Source: Modestobacter sp.
GTDB taxonomy: Bacteria > Actinomycetota > Actinomycetes > Mycobacteriales > Geodermatophilaceae
Length of the DNA stretch: 21,243 nt
NCBI GenBank assembly: GCA_025966175.1
Contig: JAOPVN010000289.1
Span: 1 to 21,243 of the forward strand
Reading direction: 5' to 3'
Below, piece after piece: positions 13,378 to 21,243 of the stretch. The first letter of the stretch is position 1, and each line of letters opens with the position of its first letter. The notes under the pieces were generated by a model that saw only the letters and a program-made list of their open reading frames with translations, had not been told where the DNA came from and ran no database searches. The position numbers and the translations under genes are program-made.

Positions 13378-16149
13378 GTGACGCAGCACTTTGTCTTCCT
13401 GCTGCTCGGCATCGGCAACGGGGCGGTGTTCGCCGCGCTGGCCCTGGCGCTGGTGCTGACCTTCCGCAGCTCGGGCGTGATCAACTTCGCCACGGGGAGT
13501 GTCGCGCTCCTGACCGCGTACCTCTACGCCTTCCTCCGGCAGGGCGAGCTCATCGTGCTCGTCCCCGGCCTCCCCACGACCCTCGACCTGGGCGGGGAGC
13601 TGCCGATGGTGGTGGCCCTGGCCCTCTCGGTGGTGGTGGCCGGACTGTTCGGGCTGGCGATGCACCTGCTCGTCTTCCGCCCGCTGCGCAACGCCCCGCC
13701 GGTGGCCAAGGCCGTCGCGTCGCTGGGTGTCTCGCTGTTCATCACCGCGCTGATCGCGGCCCGGATGGGCACGACGGTGGTCGGCGTGCAGCCGATCTTC
13801 CCGACCGACCTCTGGACGGCGGGCTCGCTGCGCGTGCCGGCCGACCGGGCGTACCTGGCGCTGACGGTCATCGCCATCGCCGTCGTCCTGACGCTGCTGT
13901 TCCGCTTCACCAAGTTCGGCCTGGCGACCCGTGCGGCGGCCGAGTCCGAGAAGGGTGCCTACGTCAGCGGGGTCTCCCCGGACCGGGTCGCGGCCTGGAA
14001 CTGGGTGCTCAGCTCGGCCATCGCGGGTCTCGTCGGCGTGCTGATCGCACCGATCGTCCCGCTGATCCCCGCCTCGTACACGCTGTTCATCGTCCCGGCG
14101 CTCGCCGCGGCCATCATCGGCCGCTTCCAGTTCGTGCTGTGGGCGGTCGTGGCCGGGCTCGGCATCGGCATGCTGCAGTCGGAGACCCAGTACCTGCAGG
14201 GCACGATCAGCTGGCTGCCGTCCTCGGGTCTGCCCGAGCTGGTGCCGCTGGTGCTCATCCTGCTGGTGCTCGTCGTGCGGGCCCGGCCGCTGCCGGGTCG
14301 CGGCGCGATCATCGTGCAGACCCTCGGCCGGGCCCCGCGGCCCCGCCGGCTGCTGGTGCCGACCATCGTCCCCACCGTCGTGGCGCTCATCGGGCTCTTC
14401 CTGCTCACCAACCAGTGGCGCAACGGCCTGATCAGCACCCTGATCTTCGCGATCATCGCGCTGTCGATCATCGTGGTGACCGGCTACTGCGGTCAGGTGT
14501 CGCTGGCCCAGCTGCCCCTGGCCGGGGTCGGGGCCTTCCTGCTGCCGCCGATCGCCGACAACCTCAACATCCCGTTCCCGTTCGCGCCGCTGCTGGCCGC
14601 GGTGGGCGCCACGGTGATCGGTGTGGTCATCGGCCTCCCGGCGCTGCGCATCCGCGGCCTGACCGTCGCCGTCGTGACCTTCGCGCTGGCCTTCGCCCTC
14701 GAGGCACTGTGGTTCCGCAACGGCGACCTCGTCGGTGAGGGGCTGAAGGTGCCGACGCCGAAGGTGTTCGGCATCGACCTCGGCGTCGGCATCGGCGCGG
14801 ACTTCCCGCGGTCGATTTTCGGCATCGTCTGCCTCGTCGTGTTGGTGATCGTCGGGATCGGCGTCGCCAAGCTGCGCACCAGCCGGCTGGGGTCGCAGAT
14901 GCTGGCGGTCCGGGCGAACGAGCGATCGGCGGCCGCGGCCGGCGTCGACGTCGTCCGGGTGAAGCTGATCGCCTTCGCGCTCGGCGCGTTCATCGCCGGG
15001 CTCGGCGGCGCACTGCTCGCCTACAAGTCCGGCACGGTCACCTTCGAGCCGTACACGGCCTTCGGTGGGCTGGCGTTCTTCGGCGTCGTCTACCTCGCCG
15101 GCATCACGTCGGTGTCCGGCGGCCTCCTCGCCGGGGTGTCCGCGGTCGGCGGTCTGATCTACGTGCTCGTCTCCGAGGTCGCCTCGACCGCGCTCTGGTA
15201 CAACGTCGTCGCCGGGGTCCTGCTGGTGCTGACGGTCATCTTCAACCCCGAGGGCATCGTCGGGCCGATCCACACGACCCTGGAGACCCGACGTTCCAAG
15301 CGGCTGCGCGGGGCGGCGCGGTCCATCGTCGGGTCCCAGGTGGAGGCGCCGGCGGTGCCGCGGGAGCGGGTACCGGTCGCGGACGCCGACCCCGAGCTGC
15401 TGCGGGTGGAGGACCTCCGCGTCCGTTACGGCGGAGTGGTCGCCGTGGCCGACCTGAGCTTCACCGTCCGCGAGGGGACGATCGTCGGTCTCATCGGGCC
15501 CAACGGTGCGGGCAAGACCACCGCCATCGACGCGATCAGCGGCTTCGCGCCGTCCAGCGGCTCGGTGAGCCTCAGCGGCACGCGGCTGGACGGGAAGAAG
15601 CCGCACGAGCGCATCCGGTCGGGGCTGGGCCGCACCTTCCAGGCGATCGAGCTCTACGAGGACCTCACCGTCCGGGAGAACGTCGTCGTGGGTCTCACCG
15701 CGGGTGACGGCGGCGAGGGCGAGGCCCGGCTGGACCGGACCCTCGGTCTGCTCGGCCTCACCGAGGTGGCCGACCGGCCCGCCGGTGAGCTTTCCCAGGG
15801 CCAGCGCCAGCTGGTGTCCATCGCCCGGGCCCTCGTCGGCCTGCCGCGGGTCCTGCTGCTGGACGAGCCGGCCGGTGGGCTGGACACGGTGGAGAGCCAC
15901 TGGCTGGGTGACCGGCTGCGGGAGATCCGGGACTTCGGCGTGACCATCGTGATGGTGGAGCACGACATGAGCCTGGTGCTCAGCCTGTGCGACGAGATCC
16001 ACGTGCTCAACTTCGGCGAGGTCATCGCCAGCGGCACCCCTGCGCAGATCCGTTCCGACCCGAAGGTCGCCCAGGCCTACCTGGGCACCACGCACGCGGA
16101 CCTGGACGCCCACGCCGGCGCCCGCGAGGTCCAGGAGGAGACCGTATGA
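13378..16149 (+). CDS. fused LivH-LivM-LivG branched-chain-type ABC importer (two permeases plus ATPase)
   Basis: A 923-residue protein from GTG at 13378, with AAGGAG seven bases upstream. LivH-like permease: about residues 1-302, many membrane helices, with the RSSGVINFATG signature at 30-40. LivM-like permease: about 325-630, with TGYCGQVSLAQ at 368-378 and a NERSAAAAGV cytoplasmic loop near 514. LivG-like ATPase: about 674-905, with Walker A GPNGAGKT (707-714), Q755, signature LSQGQ (805-809), Walker B VLLLDE (825-830) and H862. In E. coli these are three separate proteins; the fusion is a known actinobacterial form. It imports the ligand delivered by the lipoprotein encoded at 9455 with LivF as the second ATPase, at the cytoplasmic membrane. 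All ATPase motifs are intact. Confidence 0.93.
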   Translation: MTQHFVFLLLGIGNGAVFAALALALVLTFRSSGVINFATGSVALLTAYLYAFLRQGELIVLVPGLPTTLDLGGELPMVVALALSVVVAGLFGLAMHLLVFRPLRNAPPVAKAVASLGVSLFITALIAARMGTTVVGVQPIFPTDLWTAGSLRVPADRAYLALTVIAIAVVLTLLFRFTKFGLATRAAAESEKGAYVSGVSPDRVAAWNWVLSSAIAGLVGVLIAPIVPLIPASYTLFIVPALAAAIIGRFQFVLWAVVAGLGIGMLQSETQYLQGTISWLPSSGLPELVPLVLILLVLVVRARPLPGRGAIIVQTLGRAPRPRRLLVPTIVPTVVALIGLFLLTNQWRNGLISTLIFAIIALSIIVVTGYCGQVSLAQLPLAGVGAFLLPPIADNLNIPFPFAPLLAAVGATVIGVVIGLPALRIRGLTVAVVTFALAFALEALWFRNGDLVGEGLKVPTPKVFGIDLGVGIGADFPRSIFGIVCLVVLVIVGIGVAKLRTSRLGSQMLAVRANERSAAAAGVDVVRVKLIAFALGAFIAGLGGALLAYKSGTVTFEPYTAFGGLAFFGVVYLAGITSVSGGLLAGVSAVGGLIYVLVSEVASTALWYNVVAGVLLVLTVIFNPEGIVGPIHTTLETRRSKRLRGAARSIVGSQVEAPAVPRERVPVADADPELLRVEDLRVRYGGVVAVADLSFTVREGTIVGLIGPNGAGKTTAIDAISGFAPSSGSVSLSGTRLDGKKPHERIRSGLGRTFQAIELYEDLTVRENVVVGLTAGDGGEGEARLDRTLGLLGLTEVADRPAGELSQGQRQLVSIARALVGLPRVLLLDEPAGGLDTVESHWLGDRLREIRDFGVTIVMVEHDMSLVLSLCDEIHVLNFGEVIASGTPAQIRSDPKVAQAYLGTTHADLDAHAGAREVQEETV

Positions 16150-16919
16150 CCACCAGCCTCGCCGCCCCGGGTGGAGCAGCTGTGCAGGAGCCGTCGGCCA
16201 CCCCGGTCCTGGAGGTCCGTGGGCTGTCCGCCGGGCACGGGACCGTGCCGGTGGTCCGCTCGCTGGACCTGTCCGCGGCGGCCGGCACCGTGCTCGGCGT
16301 CCTCGGTCCCAACGGCGCCGGCAAGACCACCCTGCTGATGACCCTCGCCGGGTTGCTCCCGGCGCTGGGCGGCGAGGTCCTGGTCGACGGGACGCCGTTG
16401 CCGCACAACCGGCCGGCGCGGGTCAACCGGGCCGGCGTCGTCCTGGTGCCCGACGACCGGGCGCTGTTCACCGCGCTGACGGTGCGGGAGAACCTCGTCA
16501 TCGCCCGCCGGTCCGGTGGCCCCACGATCGACGACGCGCTCGACCTGTTCCCGGCGCTGCGGCCCCGGCTGACGGTCAACGCCGGGGCCCTGTCCGGCGG
16601 CGAGCAGCAGATGCTGGCCGTCGCCCGCGCCCTGGTGCAGAAGCCGCGGGTCCTGCTGATCGACGAGATGAGCATGGGCCTGGCCCCGGTGATCGTCGAG
16701 GGCCTGCTCCCGGTGGTGCGGCGGATCGCCGACGAGACCGGCGCCGTGGTCGTCCTCGTGGAGCAGCACGTCCAGCTGGCGCTGGAGGTCTCGGACCGGG
16801 CCATCGTGCTGGTCCACGGCAACGTGGTCCTCAGCGGCGACGCGGCGACCCTGGCGGCCGATCCCGACGCCCTCCAGGCGGCCTACCTGGGTGTGCCGGA
16901 CGGCGCTGCCGCGCACTGA
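16146..16919 (+). CDS. livF: LivF-type ABC transporter ATPase
   Basis: A 257-residue protein. ATG at 16146 overlaps the fusion gene stop (ATGA), so the two are translationally coupled; the longer open frame upstream of this ATG is not needed. Walker A GPNGAGKT is at 54-61, signature LSGGEQQ at 149-155, Walker B VLLIDE at 169-174, the D-loop region SMGLAP at 176-181, and the switch H208. Known: LivF pairs with LivG to form the two ATPase sites of the importer. About 20 extra residues precede the domain and have no known role. Confidence 0.93.
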   Translation: MTTSLAAPGGAAVQEPSATPVLEVRGLSAGHGTVPVVRSLDLSAAAGTVLGVLGPNGAGKTTLLMTLAGLLPALGGEVLVDGTPLPHNRPARVNRAGVVLVPDDRALFTALTVRENLVIARRSGGPTIDDALDLFPALRPRLTVNAGALSGGEQQMLAVARALVQKPRVLLIDEMSMGLAPVIVEGLLPVVRRIADETGAVVVLVEQHVQLALEVSDRAIVLVHGNVVLSGDAATLAADPDALQAAYLGVPDGAAAH

Positions 16920-16962
16920 CGGCCGGCTCTTCTGACACCGCGTGTGCCTAGACTGCGGGGGT

Positions 16963-16993
16963 CCGGCGCCGGGCGGGGAACCGCCGGCGCCGG
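16963..16993. terminator. strong GC hairpin between livF and the DUF2889 gene
   Basis: Arms CCGGCGCC (16963-16970) plus GGCGG (16972-16976) pair with CCGCC (16981-16985) plus GGCGCCGG (16986-16993), around a GGAA tetraloop with one bulged G: 13 base pairs. No T-run follows. It may end the transporter transcript. A -10-like TAGACT at 16949-16954, just before it, would instead make it the 5' end of the next transcript. Confidence 0.5.
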
Positions 16994-17035
16994 GCCCGGC
17001 GCGGTCGGGCGCGGGGGAGACGACGAGGAGTGCCG

Positions 17036-17071
17036 ATGTCCGGGACCGTGGTCGACGGCGGAGCGCGCTAG
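17036..17071 (+). CDS. 11-codon mini-ORF abutting the DUF2889 start
   Basis: ATG at 17036 with GAGGAG (17025-17030) five bases upstream reads MSGTVVDGGAR and stops at TAG 17069-17071, directly before the GTG of the DUF2889 gene. The arrangement copies the mini-ORF at 3198. The peptide itself has no recognisable function; translational coupling is the likely role. Confidence 0.35.
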   Translation: MSGTVVDGGAR

Positions 17072-18082
17072 GTGCTCGCCCCCGCGCACGAGGGGCACGG
17101 CCCCCGGGAGGCGGCGACCTCGGTCGCCGGCCGGCGGCCGGCCTCGGTCCGGCGCACGTCGCAGCTCGACCTCGGCACTCCGAGCGGCCCGGACGGGCAG
17201 CTCGTGCTGCACGGATCGGCCCGCGACCTCTGGACCGCGCCCGACGGATCGGCCGTGGAGCTGGGCGCGGCCGAGCTCGAGGCGACGGTGGAGCTGTCCG
17301 GCCGCCCGGTGGTCGCCGCGCTGCGCACCCGCCCGGAGCTGCCGGCGCTGACGGGCCTGGTCGGCGTCCCGGCGCTCGCCGGCTTCCGGGCCGCGGTCGA
17401 CGCTGCCGTGCCCGGTGAGGCGGCGTCCCGGACACCCGCGCACGCGTTGCTCGACGACATCCCTGGCGCCGTGGTCATCGCCGGCTACACGTGGGTGGTG
17501 GGACCGCTGGCGGGGTCACCTCCGCCGGGCCGCACGCCGCCGGCCGACGTCTGTTCCGGTTGGCGCTCGGGCGGGACGATGATGCTGGCGATCGGGCGCA
17601 CGGGGACCATGCCCCGGCTCTCCGGCCCGGCCGCCCCGCCGTTGGCCGACGGCGGGGACCCGGCCGGCTGGCACCCGATGCCGCCGCTGGCTGCCGGGGA
17701 CATGCGCCGGCGCCGCCTGATGGACGTGGTGCGCGACGGCGACGTCCTGCGGGTCGAGGCGATGTTCCGGGACACCCACGTCGACGCCGACGGCGACGAG
17801 TCGGTGGTGCACGAGTACGGGCTGTCCGCCGTCGTGTCGGCCGACCGGCTGGAGCTGCTGGCCGTGGCTGCCGAGCCCCGGGTGCTCCCGTGGCAGGAGT
17901 GCCCCATGGCGGCGGGCAGTGCGGCCGCGCTGGTCGGCCGCACGGTCGGCACCCTCGGGCAGCACGTCCGGGGTGAGCTCAGCGGGACGTCGTCCTGCAC
18001 CCACCTGAACGACCTGCTGCGGTCGCTGGACGACGTCCCCGCGCTCGCCGCCGCCGGAGGCAGCCGCCCCGGCCTGCCCTGA
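17072..18082 (+). CDS. DUF2889-family protein
   Basis: A 336-residue protein from GTG at 17072. In-frame TAG precedes it, and GGAG lies 8 bases upstream. An N-terminal VRRTSQLDL (25-33) is the usual opening of this family. The C-terminal third carries the recognisable part: RRRLMDVV, a long VEAMFRDTHVDADG strand, WQECP with its Cys, and the closing SCTHLNDLL with Cys and His. These Cys/His residues may bind metal or a ligand. No membrane segment or signal peptide. Known: members are often encoded among catabolic genes of actinobacteria and proteobacteria; no biochemical role is known to me. It follows the transporter genes on the same strand. Confidence 0.75.
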   Translation: MLAPAHEGHGPREAATSVAGRRPASVRRTSQLDLGTPSGPDGQLVLHGSARDLWTAPDGSAVELGAAELEATVELSGRPVVAALRTRPELPALTGLVGVPALAGFRAAVDAAVPGEAASRTPAHALLDDIPGAVVIAGYTWVVGPLAGSPPPGRTPPADVCSGWRSGGTMMLAIGRTGTMPRLSGPAAPPLADGGDPAGWHPMPPLAAGDMRRRRLMDVVRDGDVLRVEAMFRDTHVDADGDESVVHEYGLSAVVSADRLELLAVAAEPRVLPWQECPMAAGSAAALVGRTVGTLGQHVRGELSGTSSCTHLNDLLRSLDDVPALAAAGGSRPGLP

Positions 18083-18109
18083 GCGACAGCGGGGTGGGGG
18101 ACGAGGGCC

Positions 18110-19381
18110 CTAGGCGTTGCCGAGGACGTGCCGGTCCAGCCAGGCGTTGCCGAACGCGCCCCGGGGGTCCAGCCGCTGGACGAGGTCCACGAAGTCGGCG
18201 TGGTGGGCGTACCGCGGGGCGAGCTCCGCGGCGCCGGCGAGGAAGAGCTTGCCCCAGTGCGGGCGGGCCCCGAGCGGCAGCAGCACTCCCTCCAGCTCGA
18301 CGAGCAGCTCCTCGACCGCCGGCTGCGCCTGCACCCAGGTGAGGTGGAAGGCGATGGCCGGCTCGCCGTACGCGGTGCTCATCCAGAGCTGGTCGGCGGC
18401 GATCGTGCGGATCTCGCAGGTCTGCAGCAGCGGCCGGATGCGGTGCCCGAGGGACCTGACCGCCTCGATGGCCTGGACCGCGTGCCGGCGGGGGAGCAGG
18501 TACTCGGACTGGATCTCGTCGCCGTTGCTCGGGGTGAAGCCCATCCGGAAGTGCGGCAGCCGGTCGGACCAGAGGCCGGGGCTGCCCAGCTGCGCCGTGG
18601 CGGGGGTCGGGTCGATCCCCGGGATGGGATGCCGCTCGCCGGTGGCCTCGACGGCGCCGAACAGCTCGCCCTCCGGGTGGCCGGCGGCGTCGGTGCGCGA
18701 CTTGACCCAGACCATGTCGACATCCCCGCCGAACAGCGTGAAAAGACTGACGCTGTAGCCGGCCGAGGTGATCTCGCCCAGGTGCTCGTACAGCGCGCTC
18801 CAGGGCAGCGACTCGAACACCCGCTGCTGGACGTCGAAGGCGGGCTCGACGTCCAGGGTGATCCGGGTGACCGCGCCGAGCGCGCCGAGCCCCACGACCA
18901 GGCCGTCGAAGTCGGCGTCCCCCCGCGCGGCGCGGACGATCTCACCGCTGGAGGTCACCAGCTCCAGCGCGGCGACCGCCGTCGCCAGGTTGCCGTTGCC
19001 GACGCCGGACCCGTGGGTCGCCGTGGCCACGGCGCCCGCGACGGAGATGTGCGGGAGGGACGCCAGGTTGTGCAGTGCGAGGCCCTCCTCGGCCAGGGCG
19101 CCGGCCAGCTCGCCGTACCGCAGACCCGCGTCGACCGTGACCGTCCGCCGGTCGGGAGCGACGACGAGGTCTCCGTCGGTCATGGCCTCGAGCGAGACCA
19201 GCTCGGCGGAGTCGGCGATGTCGGTGAACGAGTGCCGGGACCCCAGCACGCGCAGCCGGGGAGCCGTGGAGACGATCTCCTGCAGCTGCGCGAGGGACGT
19301 CGGCCGGTGCAGCACCGTCGCCCCGTAGGTGTAGTTGCCGGCCCAGTTGTTCCCTGCCCACTGCACGGCCACGTCGGTCAC
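18110..19381 (-). CDS. aldO: alditol oxidase (AldO/xylitol oxidase family)
   Basis: A 423-residue protein. GTG at 19381 is chosen because the family N-terminus begins here (Streptomyces coelicolor AldO has 418 residues) and GGGAG lies about 10 bases upstream; the start at 19438 has no ribosome site. His50 in GSRHSF matches the His46 that carries covalent FAD in AldO. LPHISVAGAVATATHGSG is the FAD-domain core. The substrate site is complete: Glu323, Arg325, Thr348 and Lys378 correspond to AldO Glu320, Arg322, Thr345 and Lys375. Known reaction: oxidation of xylitol, sorbitol or similar polyols at C1 to the aldose with release of hydrogen peroxide. No catalase gene is in the window. A small WAGN-NWAGN duplication sits at residues 8-16. 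Confidence 0.92.
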   Translation of the reverse strand: MTDVAVQWAGNNWAGNYTYGATVLHRPTSLAQLQEIVSTAPRLRVLGSRHSFTDIADSAELVSLEAMTDGDLVVAPDRRTVTVDAGLRYGELAGALAEEGLALHNLASLPHISVAGAVATATHGSGVGNGNLATAVAALELVTSSGEIVRAARGDADFDGLVVGLGALGAVTRITLDVEPAFDVQQRVFESLPWSALYEHLGEITSAGYSVSLFTLFGGDVDMVWVKSRTDAAGHPEGELFGAVEATGERHPIPGIDPTPATAQLGSPGLWSDRLPHFRMGFTPSNGDEIQSEYLLPRRHAVQAIEAVRSLGHRIRPLLQTCEIRTIAADQLWMSTAYGEPAIAFHLTWVQAQPAVEELLVELEGVLLPLGARPHWGKLFLAGAAELAPRYAHHADFVDLVQRLDPRGAFGNAWLDRHVLGNA

Positions 19382-19409
19382 GACCCAGTGTCTCCCGACG
19401 CCGGCCGGG

Positions 19410-19428
19410 CTGGGAGGCACCCTCCCAG
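19410..19428. promoter_or_regulatory. CTGGGAGG-N3-CCTCCCAG dyad between aldO and the LLM gene
   Basis: A perfect 8-3-8 inverted repeat lies 29-47 bp upstream of the aldO start, in the 143-bp gap between divergent genes. It may be an operator, or a leader hairpin in aldO mRNA. No clear promoter hexamers are visible beside it. Confidence 0.45.
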
Positions 19429-19524
19429 GTCCGGTCACCGGCCGGATCGCGCGCCTGGTTCACTGGTCGTTGAGCGTTTGACGGCACCGGTCCGTCCGCG
19501 CCGGCGAGCCCTCGGGAGGACCTC

Positions 19525-20553
19525 ATGCACCTCGGCGTCGACAGCTTCGTCTCGGCGGTGACCGATCCGACGACCGAACGCGTCGTCGGACCCGAGGAGC
19601 GGATGGAGCACCTGCTCGAGGAGATCGCGCTCGCCGACCAGGTGGGGCTGTACTCCTTCGGCATCGGTGAGCACCACCGTCCCGAGTACTACGACTCGGC
19701 GCCGGCGGTCATCCTCGCCGCGGCTGCCGCGCGGACCTCCCGCATCCGGCTGGGCAGCGCGGTCACCGTGCTGAGCGCCGCCGACCCGGTGCGGGTCTTC
19801 CAGGAGTTCGCCACGCTCGACCTGATCTCGAAGGGCCGTACCGACCTCGTGGTCGGGCGGGGCTCCTTCACCGAGGCGTTCCCGCTGTTCGGCCTGAGCC
19901 TGGCCGACTACGACTCGCTGTTCACCGAGAAGCTCGACCTGCTGCTGCGCATCCGGGACTCCGAGCGGGTGACCTGGTCCGGTCGGCACCGGCCGGCGCT
20001 GAACGGTCAGGGCGTCTACCCGCGGCCGCTGCAGGACCCGCTGCCGATCTGGGTCGGTGTCGGCGGGACGCCGGAGTCCTTCGCCCGCGCCGGACTGCTG
20101 GGGCTGCCGCTCATGGTGGCGATCATCGGCGGGGAGCCCCGGCAGTTCGGCCCGCTCATCGACCTCTACCGCCGGGCCGGGGCGCAGGCCGGGCACGCGC
20201 CGGAGAAGCTGCAGGTGGGGTTGCACGTGTTCGGCTTCGTCGCGGAGAGCACTCAGGCGGCCGCGGACACCATCTACCCGGGCTGGCACGAGATGTTCAC
20301 GAAGGTCTCCCGCGAGCGGGGGTTCTCACCGCCCAGCCGGGCCCAGTTCGACGCCACCAGCGGGCCGAACGGCGCCTTCTTCATGGGCGATCCGGACACC
20401 GTGGCCGAGAAGCTGGTGCGGGTGTCCGAGCAGCTGGGGGGCGTGGACCGGATCTCGCTGCAGATGACCAACCCGCGGCTGGCGCACACCGACCTGCTGC
20501 GCGGCATCGAGCTGCTGGGCACCGAGGTCGTGCCGCGCGTCGCGGGCAGCTAG
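19525..20553 (+). CDS. LLM-class monooxygenase, Atu2307-like (FMN or F420)
   Basis: A 342-residue TIM-barrel protein from ATG at 19525 with GGGAGGA five bases upstream. The family blocks are clear: IGEHHRPEYYDSAPAVILA (47-65), IRLGSAVTVLSAADPVRVF (73-91), FATLDLISKGR (94-104) and GRGSFTEAFPLFG (110-122). These match the LLM subfamily typified by Atu2307. Known: a flavin-binding luciferase-like fold; substrates are unknown for this branch. It is divergent from aldO and not close to the LLM protein encoded at 7204. Its stop TAG (20551-20553) overlaps the stop of the convergent membrane gene within the tetranucleotide CTAG. Confidence 0.85.
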   Translation: MHLGVDSFVSAVTDPTTERVVGPEERMEHLLEEIALADQVGLYSFGIGEHHRPEYYDSAPAVILAAAAARTSRIRLGSAVTVLSAADPVRVFQEFATLDLISKGRTDLVVGRGSFTEAFPLFGLSLADYDSLFTEKLDLLLRIRDSERVTWSGRHRPALNGQGVYPRPLQDPLPIWVGVGGTPESFARAGLLGLPLMVAIIGGEPRQFGPLIDLYRRAGAQAGHAPEKLQVGLHVFGFVAESTQAAADTIYPGWHEMFTKVSRERGFSPPSRAQFDATSGPNGAFFMGDPDTVAEKLVRVSEQLGGVDRISLQMTNPRLAHTDLLRGIELLGTEVVPRVAGS

Positions 20554-21243
20554 GACAGCACGTTGACGGCCCGGGCGATCACGAGCACGACGGTGCTCAG
20601 CGCGACCGCGGACTGGACGAGCATCAGCATCTTCGCCCACCGCGACAGCGGCATGGTGTCGGTCGGGCTGAAGGCGGTCGCGTTGGTGTACGACACGTAC
20701 AGGTAGTCCAGGACCGTCGGCTCCCAGTCGGGCGGCGCGACGTCCGGCTGCGTCATCTGGGGGAACAGGAAGTCGGCGTGCTGCCGGTCCCCGGCCATCC
20801 GGGAGACCGGGCCACCGCGGTCCAGCTCCCAGTACCAGATGCCGAACGCGATGATGTTGGTCGCGTAGATGGCGGCGCCGCTGCCGACCAGGGACACCGG
20901 ATCGTTCCCCGCCCGGCCGGTCAGCAGCCGGTCGATCAGCAGCCCGGCGCTCCCCGCGTTCGCCACCGTCATCGCGGCGACCAGCCCGAGGCTGCCCAGC
21001 CGGAGCATCGGGTGCCTGCGCTCCAGGCGCACGGGATCGGCCGCGACCAGCGCGACCAGCAGCGCGATCTCCATCCCGGGCAGCAGCCACCGCGGATGGA
21101 GGACGAGCCGGTCGGGCAACAGTACCTGGAGGACGATCGCGAGCGCGATCGCCGCGACACTGGGCCAGCGGTGCTCGCCCCGGGTGCGGCGTCGCCACGC
21201 GGCGAGCACTCGGTCCGCAGTGCGCTCGACCTCGCCCGGAGCG
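20550..21243 (-). CDS. integral membrane protein with channel-like C-terminus (5' end beyond window)
   Basis: The frame is open to the right edge. A GTG at 21209 could start a 219-residue protein but has no ribosome site, and the frame continues upstream as protein-like sequence (GEVERTADRV), so the true start is probably outside. Numbering from 21209, hydrophobic segments lie at about 17-34, 41-58, 70-95 and 104-125. The C-terminus (about 165-217) has a re-entrant-like SYTNATAFSPTDTMPL followed by a last helix. This outline resembles two-TM ion-channel pore modules, but the potassium filter TVGYG is absent. It is usually annotated only as a membrane protein. It appears unrelated to the catabolic genes. 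Confidence 0.7.
   Translation of the reverse strand, partial: APGEVERTADRVLAAWRRRTRGEHRWPSVAAIALAIVLQVLLPDRLVLHPRWLLPGMEIALLVALVAADPVRLERRHPMLRLGSLGLVAAMTVANAGSAGLLIDRLLTGRAGNDPVSLVGSGAAIYATNIIAFGIWYWELDRGGPVSRMAGDRQHADFLFPQMTQPDVAPPDWEPTVLDYLYVSYTNATAFSPTDTMPLSRWAKMLMLVQSAVALSTVVLVIARAVNVLS

Noticed and set aside
13246..16113. 955-codon open frame antisense to the LivH-LivM-LivG fusion
   Set aside because: Its translation is low-complexity, rich in Arg, Gly, Asp, Gln and His without domains. It is the mirror of GC-rich codons in the strongly supported sense gene.
18128..19561. 477-codon plus-strand frame opposite aldO
   Set aside because: The aldO strand has full-length homology including all AldO active-site residues; this frame has none.

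Overview
The window is very GC-rich with a strong bias to G or C at third codon positions. It has many GTG starts and GGAGG-type ribosome sites, and two LLM-class (luciferase-like, likely F420 or FMN dependent) oxidoreductases. Together these indicate a chromosomal segment of a high-GC actinomycete. A Geodermatophilaceae-like or Pseudonocardia-like host is plausible, but that is inference only. I see no tRNA, rRNA, CRISPR array, transposase or integrase. The window looks like a catabolic region with its own uptake system and local regulators.

Left part (1-3056, minus strand). Read in the direction of transcription: a family III CoA-transferase broken by one in-frame amber codon (3056-1842), a FadR/GntR regulator (1721-936), and an MhpB-like class III extradiol dioxygenase that runs off the left edge (780 to below 1). 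The gap before the dioxygenase carries three abutting dyads.

3057-7182 (plus strand). A promoter with nested AGAA/TTCT dyads leads into a 12-codon mini-ORF that overlaps the start of an APH-fold kinase. SDR, ACAD11-like acyl-CoA dehydrogenase and second SDR genes follow, tightly packed. The kinase plus ACAD combination resembles the two halves of mammalian ACAD10/11 and the levulinate LvaA/LvaC route, in which a 4-hydroxyacyl-CoA is phosphorylated and the phosphate eliminated. Most likely this operon feeds a hydroxylated acyl-CoA into beta-oxidation.

7204-9128 (minus strand). An alcohol dehydrogenase lacking the structural-zinc lobe lies upstream of an Rv2161c-type LLM oxidoreductase. The two are separated by a C-rich (in mRNA) 8-bp tandem repeat.

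9455-18082 (plus strand). This is a branched-chain-amino-acid-type (HAAT) ABC uptake system split into two blocks. The lipoprotein binding protein comes first and is followed by a three-way-junction inverted repeat. Next come a second GntR regulator, closely paralogous to the first, and two consecutive SDR-fold proteins that both lack the catalytic Tyr/Lys. A three-domain LivH-LivM-LivG fusion, LivF and a DUF2889 protein complete the block. The DUF2889 gene is again preceded by an 11-codon mini-ORF that abuts its GTG start.

Right part (18110-21243). An alditol oxidase (AldO) with all known active-site residues, an Atu2307-type LLM monooxygenase, and an edge-truncated membrane protein with a channel-like C-terminus.

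The probable theme is import and breakdown of an aromatic or branched hydroxylated acid. The actual substrate cannot be read from the sequence.
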